NCBI RefSeq assembly: GCF_011752625.1
Contig: NZ_VWXD01000001.1
Location: forward strand, 806,001 to 870,000
Direction of reading: 5' to 3'
Origin: Candidatus Pantoea formicae
GTDB lineage: Bacteria; Pseudomonadota; Gammaproteobacteria; Enterobacterales; Enterobacteriaceae
DNA length: 64,000 nucleotides
The notes beneath the pieces were generated by a model. That model saw nothing but the letters and a program-made list of their open reading frames with translations, was not told the origin of the DNA and searched no databases. The first letter of the stretch is position 1; every line of letters begins with the position of its first letter. This document shows positions 8,422 to 17,129 of the stretch, one piece after another. The translations under genes and the position numbers were made by a program.

Positions 8422-9685
8422 CAATCTGACCCGTCGCACTTTGTTTTAAATCGTAGAGCGGTGAAAACATCCATTGATAGATGCGTCTTTTTTCCAAAAA
8501 TAACGTACTCTCTGCCTTCATGCCATTTTCCAGACTGACTTCTCGTCCCGCATAAAAAAGCGTTTGCTTATCGGGTTTGACAGTGACCTTATACCAAGTA
8601 CTGCGGTCAGCGAGGGAGGATTTAGGGGCACCATTCCATGTCAACATTTCTTGTGCTGACGCTGGGGATTTGGATATCAGAGCAATCGTACCCGAGAAGC
8701 GACCAAACTTTTGTGAGGGAAAAGCTTCATAATGAATATTGACGCGGTCTCCTACCAATAAATAGGGTATCGCATGATTGGGTACCCACATAACCAGCGC
8801 ATAATAGTCAATATGATGAGGTAATAACTGCACCAAGCTCTCGCCAACATTGACCATTTGTCCCACAGTCACACTGAGTGAATCGATGCGACCGTCAGAT
8901 AATGCCCGGACAATAATGCTATCACTGGCATCAATAGTCAGTAGCTCCTTTTGCCGTTCAAACCGCTGCAGTTCCATTTGATGGATTTGATTATCATAAT
9001 CAGCGGATTGTATTTTCAACTGATTTTCCAGAGTGATAATTTGCAATGCATTTTGTTCATGTTGACCAGCGAGACTCAATAAATTGTTTTTCTGTTGATA
9101 ATACATCGCCACTTGGCTATTGAGTTGATCACGGTTAATGAATCCCTTGCGTTGATAATCCCGATAGTTGTCCATGTCTTTTTTCGCAATCCGAATCCCT
9201 TCCTGCGCATGCTCCAGAATTTCACTAGAACGCTGGTAGGCCGTGAGATACTGCACTCTCTGCCGCTCCAGCATTTCCTGAGTGTTTTTCTTACTGTTTT
9301 CTAGTCGTTGTATAATTTGATCAATACGTGCAAGTTGTGACTTAACTTCCTGACGTTGATTGAGGCTCATCACGCCACTTTGGCTGGTTTTGCTCACATC
9401 AATTTTGTAGATGGGCTCACCGGCCCTTATATTTTGTCCTACGCTGACATACTGTTCTACCACCACACCCTGCACGCTTGAATATAAAGACGCCGTTCGG
9501 GGATAGCTAGAAACCTCTCCTTCAACTTTAATTCTTCGGGTGTAATTTCCTGTTATGGAAAAGACGAATAGCACAAAGATAAAAAGAACACTCACTGACA
9601 TAACAAGCCACAAAGGTGTTCCCGTAATGGCAATAGCCCGCCCCTGCCAGACTTTGTTATTTACAGCTTCCTTTCTGAATATCAT
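8414..9685 (-). CDS. HlyD-family membrane fusion protein of the peptide exporter (CvaA/MchE-like)
   Basis: A 423-residue periplasmic adaptor that would link the C39 ABC exporter to an outer-membrane channel such as TolC. One membrane helix spans residues 24-46, followed by the biotinyl-lipoyl half motif (VQGVVVEQYVSVGQNIRAGEPI) near 70-90, a long alpha-helical coiled coil (about 105-250, rich in Gln, Glu and Lys), the second lipoyl half (IIVRALSDGRIDSLSVTVGQ) and a beta-barrel. The length equals that of colicin V CvaA. It is the first gene of a two-gene unit. The ATG is preceded by GGGA. No TolC homologue is encoded nearby, as usual in enteric microcin systems. Confidence 0.9.
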   Translation of the reverse strand: MIFRKEAVNNKVWQGRAIAITGTPLWLVMSVSVLFIFVLFVFSITGNYTRRIKVEGEVSSYPRTASLYSSVQGVVVEQYVSVGQNIRAGEPIYKIDVSKTSQSGVMSLNQRQEVKSQLARIDQIIQRLENSKKNTQEMLERQRVQYLTAYQRSSEILEHAQEGIRIAKKDMDNYRDYQRKGFINRDQLNSQVAMYYQQKNNLLSLAGQHEQNALQIITLENQLKIQSADYDNQIHQMELQRFERQKELLTIDASDSIIVRALSDGRIDSLSVTVGQMVNVGESLVQLLPHHIDYYALVMWVPNHAIPYLLVGDRVNIHYEAFPSQKFGRFSGTIALISKSPASAQEMLTWNGAPKSSLADRSTWYKVTVKPDKQTLFYAGREVSLENGMKAESTLFLEKRRIYQWMFSPLYDLKQSATGQIDG

Positions 9686-10342
9686 AACAATCCCATAAAA
9701 CTAAAAGCCAAGACAACCTTATCAGCAACCCTCAACAAAGAGGTTCGCTGAGAATGTATTCTCTAACTTATTAAATTGCAAAAAAACCCTATCTGAATGC
9801 GAATTTTTTGGAGCAGGATCACTAAGATGCGGGGTTAATTAACTTATATTTTTAACTTAATGCGTAACAGCATCAAATACAAAAACACTACATGTTAGAG
9901 AAAATCCATTCAAATTATTTAAATGCGGGGTATTTTAGCCACCTTATCATCAAGTAATGTGTAAACTGACTCTCTGTCGTAATAGTAGTTATGATAAAAA
10001 CTATCCGGGAGACGGTTGCTAAGTAATGAGTGCCGGCATTATGATGTTATGCTACATATGGTTAACATCATTATCACCTTTATCAAACAATTGAACGCAG
10101 GTCACTGCGATGAGAGATTGAAGCGCATTACTTAAGATAAATTTCCGCAATTAAATCAGCAAGTTGTTTTAGAAGGATATGGGAAAAGGTTGCTGCGAAT
10201 AACCAAAATTATTAATAACGGCCAAGTAAAAGCCTTCGTAAGTTACCTTTAAGCGATAGCAATAATAGATAAATTTGAACTGAATCGATTAAGCCAATGC
10301 CTTAAAATCAAGCTTCAATTTTAATCACCAGAAGCTACTCCG
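9686..10342. other. AT-rich intergenic region upstream of the exporter
   Basis: These 657 bases are markedly AT-rich and lie between the divergent adaptor gene and a small membrane-protein gene. I looked on both strands for a double-glycine leader peptide and found none. A 22-codon frame at 10026-10094 has a weak GGGAGA-type site but no recognisable content. Promoters for both neighbours should lie here. The composition suggests acquired DNA. Confidence 0.5.
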
Positions 10343-10579
10343 ATGCAAATTCATGATGTCCTTACACTCACTGTCGCCTCAGTCTGCGCACTTTTTCTGA
10401 CCAATGGCATAGCAGCATTTCGTACCGTCCTCAATTCAACTGATGATGAACAGCGCAAAAAAATCAAAATAGGTCAGTTAGATATGACGATGCGCCGCTA
10501 TATGGCAGGTGAAGGCGTGGGATATATTCTCACATCCGCTTTAAGCATTATGGGATGGTTAATGTATATCACAGGTTAA
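10343..10579 (+). CDS. Small two-helix membrane protein of unknown function
   Basis: A 78-residue protein with two predicted membrane helices (about residues 6-26 and 56-76) joined by a strongly charged loop (DDEQRKKIKIGQ, then MRRYMAGEG). I do not recognise a family. The ribosome site is weak (AGAAG). It is divergent from the microcin-type exporter, and its size and two-helix layout would suit an immunity protein or a small accessory protein, but nothing in the sequence proves this. It could equally be an unrelated small membrane protein of the core genome. Confidence 0.6.
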   Translation: MQIHDVLTLTVASVCALFLTNGIAAFRTVLNSTDDEQRKKIKIGQLDMTMRRYMAGEGVGYILTSALSIMGWLMYITG

Positions 10580-10822
10580 AGCCTCGACTGTTAAGCTGCT
10601 GATATTATTAACGTTAAGAAAGCTATGTCATGACTACCTGCAAAGTGGCTCAGGATTGATGCCCTTTTTGTATCTGAACAGGATAATGCCGGGTCATATC
10701 TGATGCCTGTGGAGACGTATGTCCGTCATTTTTCCAGCGGCAGTGCCATGCGGTAATAGCTTTACTCTTTCCGTGCAGCAACCGTTCAACAGACGACCTG
10801 GGTATCCGAGGGCGCTTCCTGT

Positions 10823-11284
10823 TCATGACAAAGGCAAGCCGGTCACCCCCTTTACCTCTTTCAATACAAACATACTCTGCATCTCTTTGATGCCTGGCAA
10901 TCGACGGATCACTGACATGGCGAATTCTGCATAAGCATCCATGTCGGCAGAGACCACCTGCAATAAGAAATCGGCATCGCCACCAATGCTGTAACACGAC
11001 ACCACATTTTCCAGCGCCATCACTTCTGCTTCAAATTTTCTCGCTTCGGTTTCGCTGTGGCTGTCGATGGTCACGCGCACAAATACCATCACATTTAGGC
11101 CAATCTTTCTTCGATTTAGCACGGCGCGATACCCTTGGATCACCTGATCTTCTTCGAGCTTACGCACTTTACGCCAGGTGGGTGAAGCAGACAGGCCGAT
11201 GGTATCGGCGAGTTGTTGATTGGTGATACGTGCATCCTGCTGCAGATGCTCAAGAATTTTAACGTCTGTCTTACTTAAACTCAT
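10823..11284 (-). CDS. Lrp/AsnC family transcriptional regulator
   Basis: A 153-residue regulator: winged HTH in residues 1-60 (KTDVKILEHLQQDARITNQQLADTIGLSASPTWRKVRKLEE) and a RAM/AsnC ligand domain after residue 65 with the VVSCYSIGGDADFLLQVV core. Such proteins form octamers that sense amino acids. It is divergent from the DUF2000 gene across 218 bases, a common arrangement for a local regulator and its target. ATG 11284 is preceded by AAAGGA. Confidence 0.92.
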   Translation of the reverse strand: MSLSKTDVKILEHLQQDARITNQQLADTIGLSASPTWRKVRKLEEDQVIQGYRAVLNRRKIGLNVMVFVRVTIDSHSETEARKFEAEVMALENVVSCYSIGGDADFLLQVVSADMDAYAEFAMSVIRRLPGIKEMQSMFVLKEVKGVTGLPLS

Positions 11285-11502
11285 AACTGGATATTCCTTT
11301 CTCTTAATTGTGCATTTCAGAATGGTTTATCCCTAATTCATCCTTTATTCAAGGTATTCAGCAAGCACTTTTCTCCTCAACTGCCACATAATTTTCCCTA
11401 CCAGGCACAGTGAAATGCGCCGTGAACACTGCGCGCCGGCAAGAGCCACGACCGACGAAGCGCTCGCGTGGTGGAAATTCTCACCCCTTATGGAGTTAAT
11501 AC

Positions 11503-11925
11503 ATGCAATTTGATGCCAACCACCATCGCTGTACCATCGTTATCGATAACCAACTGCCTGCAGGGCTAGCAATGAATGCGGCCAGTGTTATCGGCATCAG
11601 TTTCGGTAAGCTGATAGAGAATTTGGTGGGACCGGACCGGCAAAGTGAGGATGGATTAAATTATCCCGGTGTCATTTATGCGCCGCTCCCTGTCCTGTTA
11701 GCCGAGGGGAACACGCTGCGTGAACTACAAAAGATCAGCAGCGCGGATACTGATATTTTTGCCATGCCATTCAGCGCATTAGCACAATCCTGCAAAACCT
11801 ATGACGAATACGGCGAACGTATCGCCAGCGCCAACAGTGACAATATTGAACTGGTGGCGATTGGCTTGATCGGCCCGAAGAAGAAAATCACACGACTGAC
11901 GGGCAATCTGAAGCTTTATCGTTAA
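11503..11925 (+). CDS. DUF2000 family protein
   Basis: A 140-residue protein matching DUF2000: an opening TIVIDNQLPAGLAMNAA segment, ISFGKLIENLVGPD near residue 30, and APLPVLLAEGNTLREL in the middle. The family has a peptidyl-tRNA-hydrolase-like fold and no settled function. GGAG lies 8 bases before the ATG. The divergent Lrp-type gene is the probable regulator, which hints at amino-acid-related control. Its stop overlaps that of the convergent AraC gene by four bases. Confidence 0.85.
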   Translation: MQFDANHHRCTIVIDNQLPAGLAMNAASVIGISFGKLIENLVGPDRQSEDGLNYPGVIYAPLPVLLAEGNTLRELQKISSADTDIFAMPFSALAQSCKTYDEYGERIASANSDNIELVAIGLIGPKKKITRLTGNLKLYR

Positions 11926-12824
11926 AGGTCCTGCCCTGCAGCAAACCAGGCCGGGGGCTGGCCGACGTAGCGGGTAAATGCCACGCTGAATGCACTCGCC
12001 GAGCGATAACCCACTCGTTCAGCGACATCGGCCACCGCCATGTTTTTCCCGCGCAACAAGTTTTTCGCCAGCGCCATGCGCCAGGTGAGCAGATAAACCA
12101 TCGGCGCGACACCTACGGCTTCACGGAAGCGCACGAAGAAGGCAGACCGTGACAGCGCAGCGGCTTTGGCTAACTGCGCAACCGTCCAGGAATGTGCCGG
12201 TTTAGCGTGCATTTCACGGATAGCAGAGGCGAGGCGCTCATCTGCCAACCCGCGCATCACACCGGGGGAGGTATTGCAGATGGGCATCGAGCGTAATGCC
12301 TCAATCAGCAGCAGTTCCAACAACCGCTCCAGTACGACATGACGTGCAGGACGCTGGGCGCGACACTCATCCATCACCAATTGTACTAAAGTGGCGAGGC
12401 GCGTTTCACCGTGAATGTGAATAAACTGCGGCAACAGCGAGACGATTAAACCCGCGTCGGGTGCGCCAAACTGGCAGTAACCAATCAGCGTTTGCACCTC
12501 AGCCGTTTGCTGTAGGTCACCTATCCAGAATTCGCCGGGGGCCAGCATCTGCGGTAGCGTGTCCGGCGCATCGCTGGCGGGCGGCTCAGCACTGGTCATG
12601 CAGAACTCCCAAGCAGCCGGGATCAGCACAAAATCGCCCTGCTCAAGCGCGATGGGATCATGACCTTTCATTTTGAGCTGACTGCGACCTTCCAGAACCA
12701 GACAGTAGAATGGCTGGCCTGTTTCACTGCGATTTACACGCCAGCGACCATTTGCGCGCGCGCGTTTAGAAAAAGCGGCCTGCGGCTGCAGCAGAGACAC
12801 CATCTCCGCTAAAGGATCGATCAT
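11922..12824 (-). CDS. AraC family regulator with cupin_6 sensor domain
   Basis: A 300-residue regulator. The first 170 residues form a cupin-type sensor of the AraC cupin_6 class (LEGRSQLKMKGHDPIALEQGDFVLIP). Two HTH motifs follow in residues 200-295, including LAKAAALSRSAFFVRFREAVG and AERVGYRSASAFSVAFTRYVG. The ATG at 12824 has AGGAG 8 bases upstream; a frame start at 12878 lacks one. It is divergent from the SDR gene, its likely target, and ATGGACT repeats lie in the shared promoter region. Confidence 0.9.
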   Translation of the reverse strand: MIDPLAEMVSLLQPQAAFSKRARANGRWRVNRSETGQPFYCLVLEGRSQLKMKGHDPIALEQGDFVLIPAAWEFCMTSAEPPASDAPDTLPQMLAPGEFWIGDLQQTAEVQTLIGYCQFGAPDAGLIVSLLPQFIHIHGETRLATLVQLVMDECRAQRPARHVVLERLLELLLIEALRSMPICNTSPGVMRGLADERLASAIREMHAKPAHSWTVAQLAKAAALSRSAFFVRFREAVGVAPMVYLLTWRMALAKNLLRGKNMAVADVAERVGYRSASAFSVAFTRYVGQPPAWFAAGQDL

Positions 12825-12923
12825 TATGGACTCCTGCGAATGAAACATGGACTTTGCGTTGTAGTGAGTCCATCGCACTGACTCTATAGTGAGCGTCTAC
12901 CCAATGCAATGCAGGAGTGAAAG

Positions 12924-13673
12924 ATGAAAACGATTCTAATCACCGGTTGTTCTTCCGGCTTTGGTTACGCCACGGCATGTTATTTTCTTGAACGCGGCTG
13001 GAAGGTGATTGCCACCATGCGCCATCCGCGCCCCGAGTTGTTCCCTGCGTCTGAACACCTGCGACTGCTACCATTGGACGTCAGTAACACCGAGAGCATC
13101 AAAAAGGCAATTGCCGAGGCAGGTGATATTGATGTGCTGGTGAACAACGCGGGCATCGGGGTGCTGACCTCGCTGGAAGGCACACCGATGTCGACGGTCC
13201 GCGAGGTGTTTGAGACTAACACGCTCGGCACTATCGCCATGACCCAAGCCGTGCTGCCGCAGTTCCGCGCTAAACGGAGCGGTACAGTGATTAATGTGAC
13301 GTCAACTGTGACGCTGAAATCACTGCCGCTGCTGGCGGTGTACACCGGCAGTAAAGCCGCTGTGAATGCCTTTACCGAATCACTGGCAATAGAGCTACAG
13401 CCGTTTAACGTCAAGGTGCATTTGGTGTTACCGGGCCTTGCGCCTACTACCGATTTTGGTAAAAACGCCATGCCACGTATGGAAGAGACCTTCTTAGCCG
13501 CTTATCAGCCAATGCTTGATGGGATCATGGCGGGAATGCAGCAACCTCAACCCACCACGAAAGCTGAAGATGTGGCCGCTGCCGTGTGGCAAGCTGCTAC
13601 CGACCCAAACGCACCGATGCGAATTCCGGCAGGGGAAGATGCAGTGGCGGTGGCGAATGAAGTAGGTTATTGA
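12924..13673 (+). CDS. Short-chain dehydrogenase/reductase
   Basis: A classical SDR oxidoreductase of 249 residues. The NAD(P) loop TGCSSGFGYATA is at residues 7-18, the NNAG motif near 74, and the catalytic Ser-Tyr-Lys set appears as NVTSTV, then YTGSK near residue 144. It reduces or oxidises a carbonyl/alcohol pair with NAD(P)(H) in the cytoplasm; the substrate cannot be told. AGGAG precedes the ATG. The divergent AraC-type regulator at 11922-12824 probably controls it. Confidence 0.92.
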   Translation: MKTILITGCSSGFGYATACYFLERGWKVIATMRHPRPELFPASEHLRLLPLDVSNTESIKKAIAEAGDIDVLVNNAGIGVLTSLEGTPMSTVREVFETNTLGTIAMTQAVLPQFRAKRSGTVINVTSTVTLKSLPLLAVYTGSKAAVNAFTESLAIELQPFNVKVHLVLPGLAPTTDFGKNAMPRMEETFLAAYQPMLDGIMAGMQQPQPTTKAEDVAAAVWQAATDPNAPMRIPAGEDAVAVANEVGY

Positions 13674-13747
13674 TAAAACTTCAGAGATGCCCTTTTAGGC
13701 TAGCTGTTAAGGTGTCATAGTCACCTGCTAGCCTTTGAGGAGCAAGC

Positions 13748-14208
13748 ATGCAGATAAGTACTTTGAGAGAGTCCCCATCACTCATCTCCGCAGTGGTTCA
13801 TATGCTGCATCACGAATGGTCGGATCTGCCGAACTGGAACGATGCGGATGTGATTCGCCAGCGCCTCAATCTGCGCAATGCAGCAGATGCCCAAACCCTC
13901 ACTTTGGTGGCAACCGGTGCCGACGGCGCATTGATGGCGACGGCCAGCATTATCCATTACGAATTAAGTGATATCAGTGAGCGCGATTCTGGTTGGGTGA
14001 GGTGGTCACCGCCAGCGAACATCGCGGTAAGGGGCTGGCGAGTGCGCTCGTGACGCGATTAATTGCTGAAGCGCGGCAGAGGTCAATCCCCGCGCTCTGG
14101 CTGTATACCCCAGACCAGCAGGCGTTGTATCGCCGTTACGGCTGGCAGGATGTGGAACAGCGAGAAGTTTCACATGAGGAAGTCACAATTATGAAACTCC
14201 CACTTTAG
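13748..14208 (+). pseudogene. GNAT N-acetyltransferase, interrupted by a single-base frameshift
   Basis: Two frames together make one GNAT protein. The first (from ATG 13748, after GAGGAG) runs through residues ending YELSDISERD and then loses sense, stopping at 14053. The second frame, from about 13990, gives WLGEVVTASEHRGKGLASALV, the acetyl-CoA-binding core with the RGKG loop, and ends at 14208 with YRRYGW. One base appears to be missing within 13984-13992 (at GATTCTGG); restoring it would give RD-x-WLGEVVTA. Either a recent pseudogene or a sequencing error. An intact protein would have about 153 residues. Confidence 0.85.
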
Positions 14209-14627
14209 TGGGGTTGCGCTAACTGCTTCAGATAGGTGACGCCGTCACGCTCAATCCACGTCCTCAGTGGCGCGAACAGCGGCTGCGGCAAGGCATTTGG
14301 TTCGAACCACTGCCAGCCTTCGCACTTTTCTGGCTCGATCAACTGCGGTTCACCTTGCGACCCATGCGCCACTAGTAGCAGCGTAATGTAATGCTTATTG
14401 ACCTCAGGGAAGAGGTTACTGACAAACGCGGCGTTATGCAGTTTACCCAGCACCAAACCTGTTTCCTCCAGCACTTCACGCTGAGCGCAGGCTTCCGGTG
14501 ACTCACCAAATTCGAGATGGCCACCAGGCGCTGACCAGTCGCCTGAACCATGGCTCCCTTTGCGTCGCCCTAGCAGCAACTTACCGTCGCGGAAAATCAA
14601 CACGCCCACGCCGACTTGTGGTGACAT
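14205..14627 (-). CDS. Nudix hydrolase
   Basis: A 140-residue Nudix enzyme. The Nudix box (GX5EX7REUXEEXGU) is complete: GGHLEFGESPEACAQREVLE followed by ETGLV, near residues 34-57. It hydrolyses a nucleoside diphosphate linked to another group; the nearest pattern is the MutT/dCTP-pyrophosphatase-like group, but the substrate is open. ATG 14627 with GAGGAG upstream was chosen over the long extension to 14738, which has no ribosome site. Its stop overlaps the stop of the convergent broken GNAT gene. Confidence 0.92.
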   Translation of the reverse strand: MSPQVGVGVLIFRDGKLLLGRRKGSHGSGDWSAPGGHLEFGESPEACAQREVLEETGLVLGKLHNAAFVSNLFPEVNKHYITLLLVAHGSQGEPQLIEPEKCEGWQWFEPNALPQPLFAPLRTWIERDGVTYLKQLAQPH

Positions 14628-14676
14628 AATAGCTCCTCTAGTGTGGCAGGCCGCCACGGAAGGCGGCCCAACACGG

Positions 14677-15183
14677 TTAATCAATACCAATCGGCTGATA
14701 GCCCTGCCACTCTGGGCGGAAAGGTTCACCCTGGGCATCTGGCGTTAAATGGATATACAGGTCTCCCACCTTTTCCAGCAGCAGGCAATCATCCACATCC
14801 TTGAGATTATCTTTGTGCTGGTGATCGGCACCCGGCAGCAAGTTGGCTAAGCCTTTGGCTTTTGCTTCCTTCACATCTTTTGCTACGAACAGATCAAAAG
14901 CATGCAATTCAGCCAGCGTCGAAGGATGGTACGCACCGGCATTCACAAAGAACAGCTTTTCACTGCCCGTTGCAGGTTTATCAGACAGCGATACACGATA
15001 ACCGTCCGCCCATGTGATGCGCGCATAACCATCAACATGGATTTTATCCGCATCACCAAACCAAGCTTCGCGCAGTGCAGGCCAAGCCTCTTCCGGCTGC
15101 TCAGCGGCGACAAACTGAATGTCATGCACTTCAATGTTGGATTTACCGGCATTACCGCCAACGTAAAAGATAAACAGGTTCAC
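14677..15183 (-). CDS. DUF1543 family protein
   Basis: A 168-residue protein of the DUF1543 family: it opens with LFIFYVGGNAGKSNIEVHD, has AWPALREAWFGD near residue 40, and carries a second similar half with FFVNAGAYHPSTLAELHAF. The family consists of two related halves; function unknown. I chose the GTG at 15183, 9 bases after AAGGA, because it places the conserved FYVGGN motif at the extreme amino-terminus as in relatives. The frame upstream to 15231 has no signal. Confidence 0.85.
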   Translation of the reverse strand: MNLFIFYVGGNAGKSNIEVHDIQFVAAEQPEEAWPALREAWFGDADKIHVDGYARITWADGYRVSLSDKPATGSEKLFFVNAGAYHPSTLAELHAFDLFVAKDVKEAKAKGLANLLPGADHQHKDNLKDVDDCLLLEKVGDLYIHLTPDAQGEPFRPEWQGYQPIGID

Positions 15184-15273
15184 GTGGTCATTTCCTTGTG
15201 ATTGACAGAGAAGATCCGCGTTATAAAGCAAGATACACAGCGGTACAACCGTTTCTTATGGCAATTAACCCTA

Positions 15274-16422
15274 TTACTGATGAGGTTTGAAACGCAGCGC
15301 CATCACCATCAGCAGCACAATCCCGACACTCATGATCGCCCAGGCACTGTCTAATGAAGCCGCACGATCACGCACGAGACCGGCAATCAGCGGCATTAAC
15401 GCTGCCAGCAAATAGCCGCCACCCTGTACAAAGGATAACAACGCCCCCGCCTGTTCCGGTGAGTGAGCATGATCCAAGGTGACGATGAGAGAAAGCGGGA
15501 ACAGAGAACCGATGCCCAACCCCAGTAACAATGTCGGCAGCCATGCATGCGCGCCGCCAAACCACATTAGGCTAATCAACCCGAGTAAAATCGCGCTCAG
15601 CACGACCAGTAGCGGGCGACGGCGGTCGCGAAAACGATGAATCAACGCAGACAAAACAAAACCCGCGACGACCTCTGTTAACGTCAGCGCACCCAGCACG
15701 TACCCGCTCTGCTGTGGCAACCAGCCATGCTGCATATAGAACGGTGGTAGCCAGGCTAGAACCAGGGTGTAGGCACCTGTGCCAATACCAAAGAACACCA
15801 TCAGCAACCAAGCCCGGCTGTTGCGTGCAGTTGCTGGAGGATGCTGCGCATTAGCCGGCACAACGCTGTGTAAAGCCATTAACCATAACAATACTGCGAT
15901 CACGGCAGGAACCACGGGAAGTGCCAGCGTGATGCCAAGTCCGTGCGCGTCTGCCAGCGGCGCCGCAGTGGCTGCCGCCATTGCCGCTCCCGCCATGATT
16001 CCGGTGGTAAATATCGCCATTAAGGTTCCCGCACTTGCCGCGAAGTGGCGTTTAATCAGCGCGGGCATTAACGCCTGAATCAATCCAATTCCCACTCCAG
16101 CGGCCAAAGCGCTGCCAATCAAAACCGAAGATGATGGCATTACACCCCGTACTACGCATGTCAGTGCCAACAAAACCAGACCCGCTGCGATCCCTCGAAC
16201 TTCCCCCAGCGTACGCAGCAGCAGGGGGCCCGCCAGTGCAGCCAATCCCATCATGATGACCGGTAATGTGGTCAGTAAACTCATCTGTGTCGCACTCAAC
16301 TGCGCATCACGTTGTAGCAGAGGAAACAGCGGCCCCATCGCCGCCATGATCGGCCGTAAATTCAGAGCGATAATAAAAACCAGTAAGGTAAACATGCCTA
16401 TTGCAGGTAAGGTACGATTCAC
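15274..16422 (-). CDS. MFS transporter (CynX/NimT type)
   Basis: A 382-residue major facilitator with about twelve helices. The segment ALNLRPIMAAMGPLFPLLQ near residue 20 is characteristic of the CynX/NimT (2-nitroimidazole, cyanate) group. The start is the GTG at 16422, which follows GGAG by 7 bases; a longer frame to 16659 runs into the divergent regulator's promoter region. It is divergent from the MarR-type gene at 16544, and a near-perfect palindrome lies between them, so drug- or metabolite-responsive control of export is likely. The transported compound is unknown. Confidence 0.88.
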   Translation of the reverse strand: MNRTLPAIGMFTLLVFIIALNLRPIMAAMGPLFPLLQRDAQLSATQMSLLTTLPVIMMGLAALAGPLLLRTLGEVRGIAAGLVLLALTCVVRGVMPSSSVLIGSALAAGVGIGLIQALMPALIKRHFAASAGTLMAIFTTGIMAGAAMAAATAAPLADAHGLGITLALPVVPAVIAVLLWLMALHSVVPANAQHPPATARNSRAWLLMVFFGIGTGAYTLVLAWLPPFYMQHGWLPQQSGYVLGALTLTEVVAGFVLSALIHRFRDRRRPLLVVLSAILLGLISLMWFGGAHAWLPTLLLGLGIGSLFPLSLIVTLDHAHSPEQAGALLSFVQGGGYLLAALMPLIAGLVRDRAASLDSAWAIMSVGIVLLMVMALRFKPHQ

Positions 16423-16442
16423 TTTGCATCTCCTTGTGCACC

Positions 16443-16470
16443 AAAAGTATCTCAACGTTAAGATACTTTT
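16443..16470. promoter_or_regulatory. 28-bp MarR-type operator
   Basis: AAAAGTATCT (16443-16452) and AGATACTTTT (16461-16470) are perfect inverted repeats around CAACGTTA, whose core AACGTT is itself a palindrome. Only one base pair of the 28 breaks symmetry. It sits between the divergent MFS and MarR genes, 21 bases from the MFS start. Confidence 0.75.
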
Positions 16471-16543
16471 TAAGGTTGCGGTAGAGGGATGCGCACAAAG
16501 CAACAAATGTTTTAGCCTTTGCCCCAAAGCAAAAGAGGAAAAA

Positions 16544-17038
16544 ATGACCGACCACGTCGATTTTGTTACCGAGCAGTGGGCCAGCGCCATGCCTGAGCTG
16601 GATGCCTCTTCCATGGCCATTTTTGGCCGCATGCTACGCATCATGAAGCACCTGGCCAAAGCACGTGCCGAAGCACTGGCCCCATTTCATTTCCGTGACG
16701 GTGAGTTTGATGTACTGGCCACGCTTCGTCGCGCCGGCGCACCTTATCGCCTTACCCCCACACAGCTTTATAAGTCGCTGCTGGTGACATCAGGTGCGAT
16801 GACCAATCGTCTCAATCGCTTGGCCGAGGTGGGTTCGATTGAGCGTATTGCTGATCCCAACGATAAGCGCAGCATGTTGGTGACCTTAACGGAAGCTGGT
16901 CGCGAGAAGATTGAACAGGCCTTGCAGGTCCACACGCAGACGCAGAATGATCTGCTCGCCACGCTTGGTGGCGAGCAGCAACTGCAGCTACAAACCTTAC
17001 TTAGCCAACTCCTCCGGGCAACGGAAGTTTCCAGGTAA
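16544..17038 (+). CDS. MarR family transcriptional regulator
   Basis: A 164-residue MarR-type dimeric repressor. The winged HTH lies in residues 45-115, with LTPTQLYKSLLVTSGAMTN as recognition region and the wing signature RIADPNDKRSMLVTLTEAG. The ATG at 16544 follows AGAGGAAAAA. It is divergent from the CynX-like MFS gene, and the palindrome between them is the expected binding site, which would give joint control of regulator and exporter. Confidence 0.92.
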   Translation: MTDHVDFVTEQWASAMPELDASSMAIFGRMLRIMKHLAKARAEALAPFHFRDGEFDVLATLRRAGAPYRLTPTQLYKSLLVTSGAMTNRLNRLAEVGSIERIADPNDKRSMLVTLTEAGREKIEQALQVHTQTQNDLLATLGGEQQLQLQTLLSQLLRATEVSR

Positions 17039-17129
17039 AGAATACAGCGGTGAATGTGTCAAAATATGAATTAATTCAGCGCGTTTTCCGTTATCTTTAT
17101 GCTCCCGCAACGCATTTTACGGACTGAAC

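Noticed and set aside
8422..8439. Six extra codons at the start of the C39 exporter
   Set aside because: ATG 8421 places the triad at 32/105/121 as in CvaB and lies in a normal coupled overlap.
10026..10094. 22-codon frame upstream of the 78-residue membrane protein, considered as a microcin precursor
   Set aside because: Too short, no Gly-Gly or Gly-Ala leader end and only a weak ribosome site.
10600..10822. Possible remnant of an insertion sequence beside the Lrp gene
   Set aside because: Broken frames on both strands give no recognisable transposase motif and no terminal repeats were seen.
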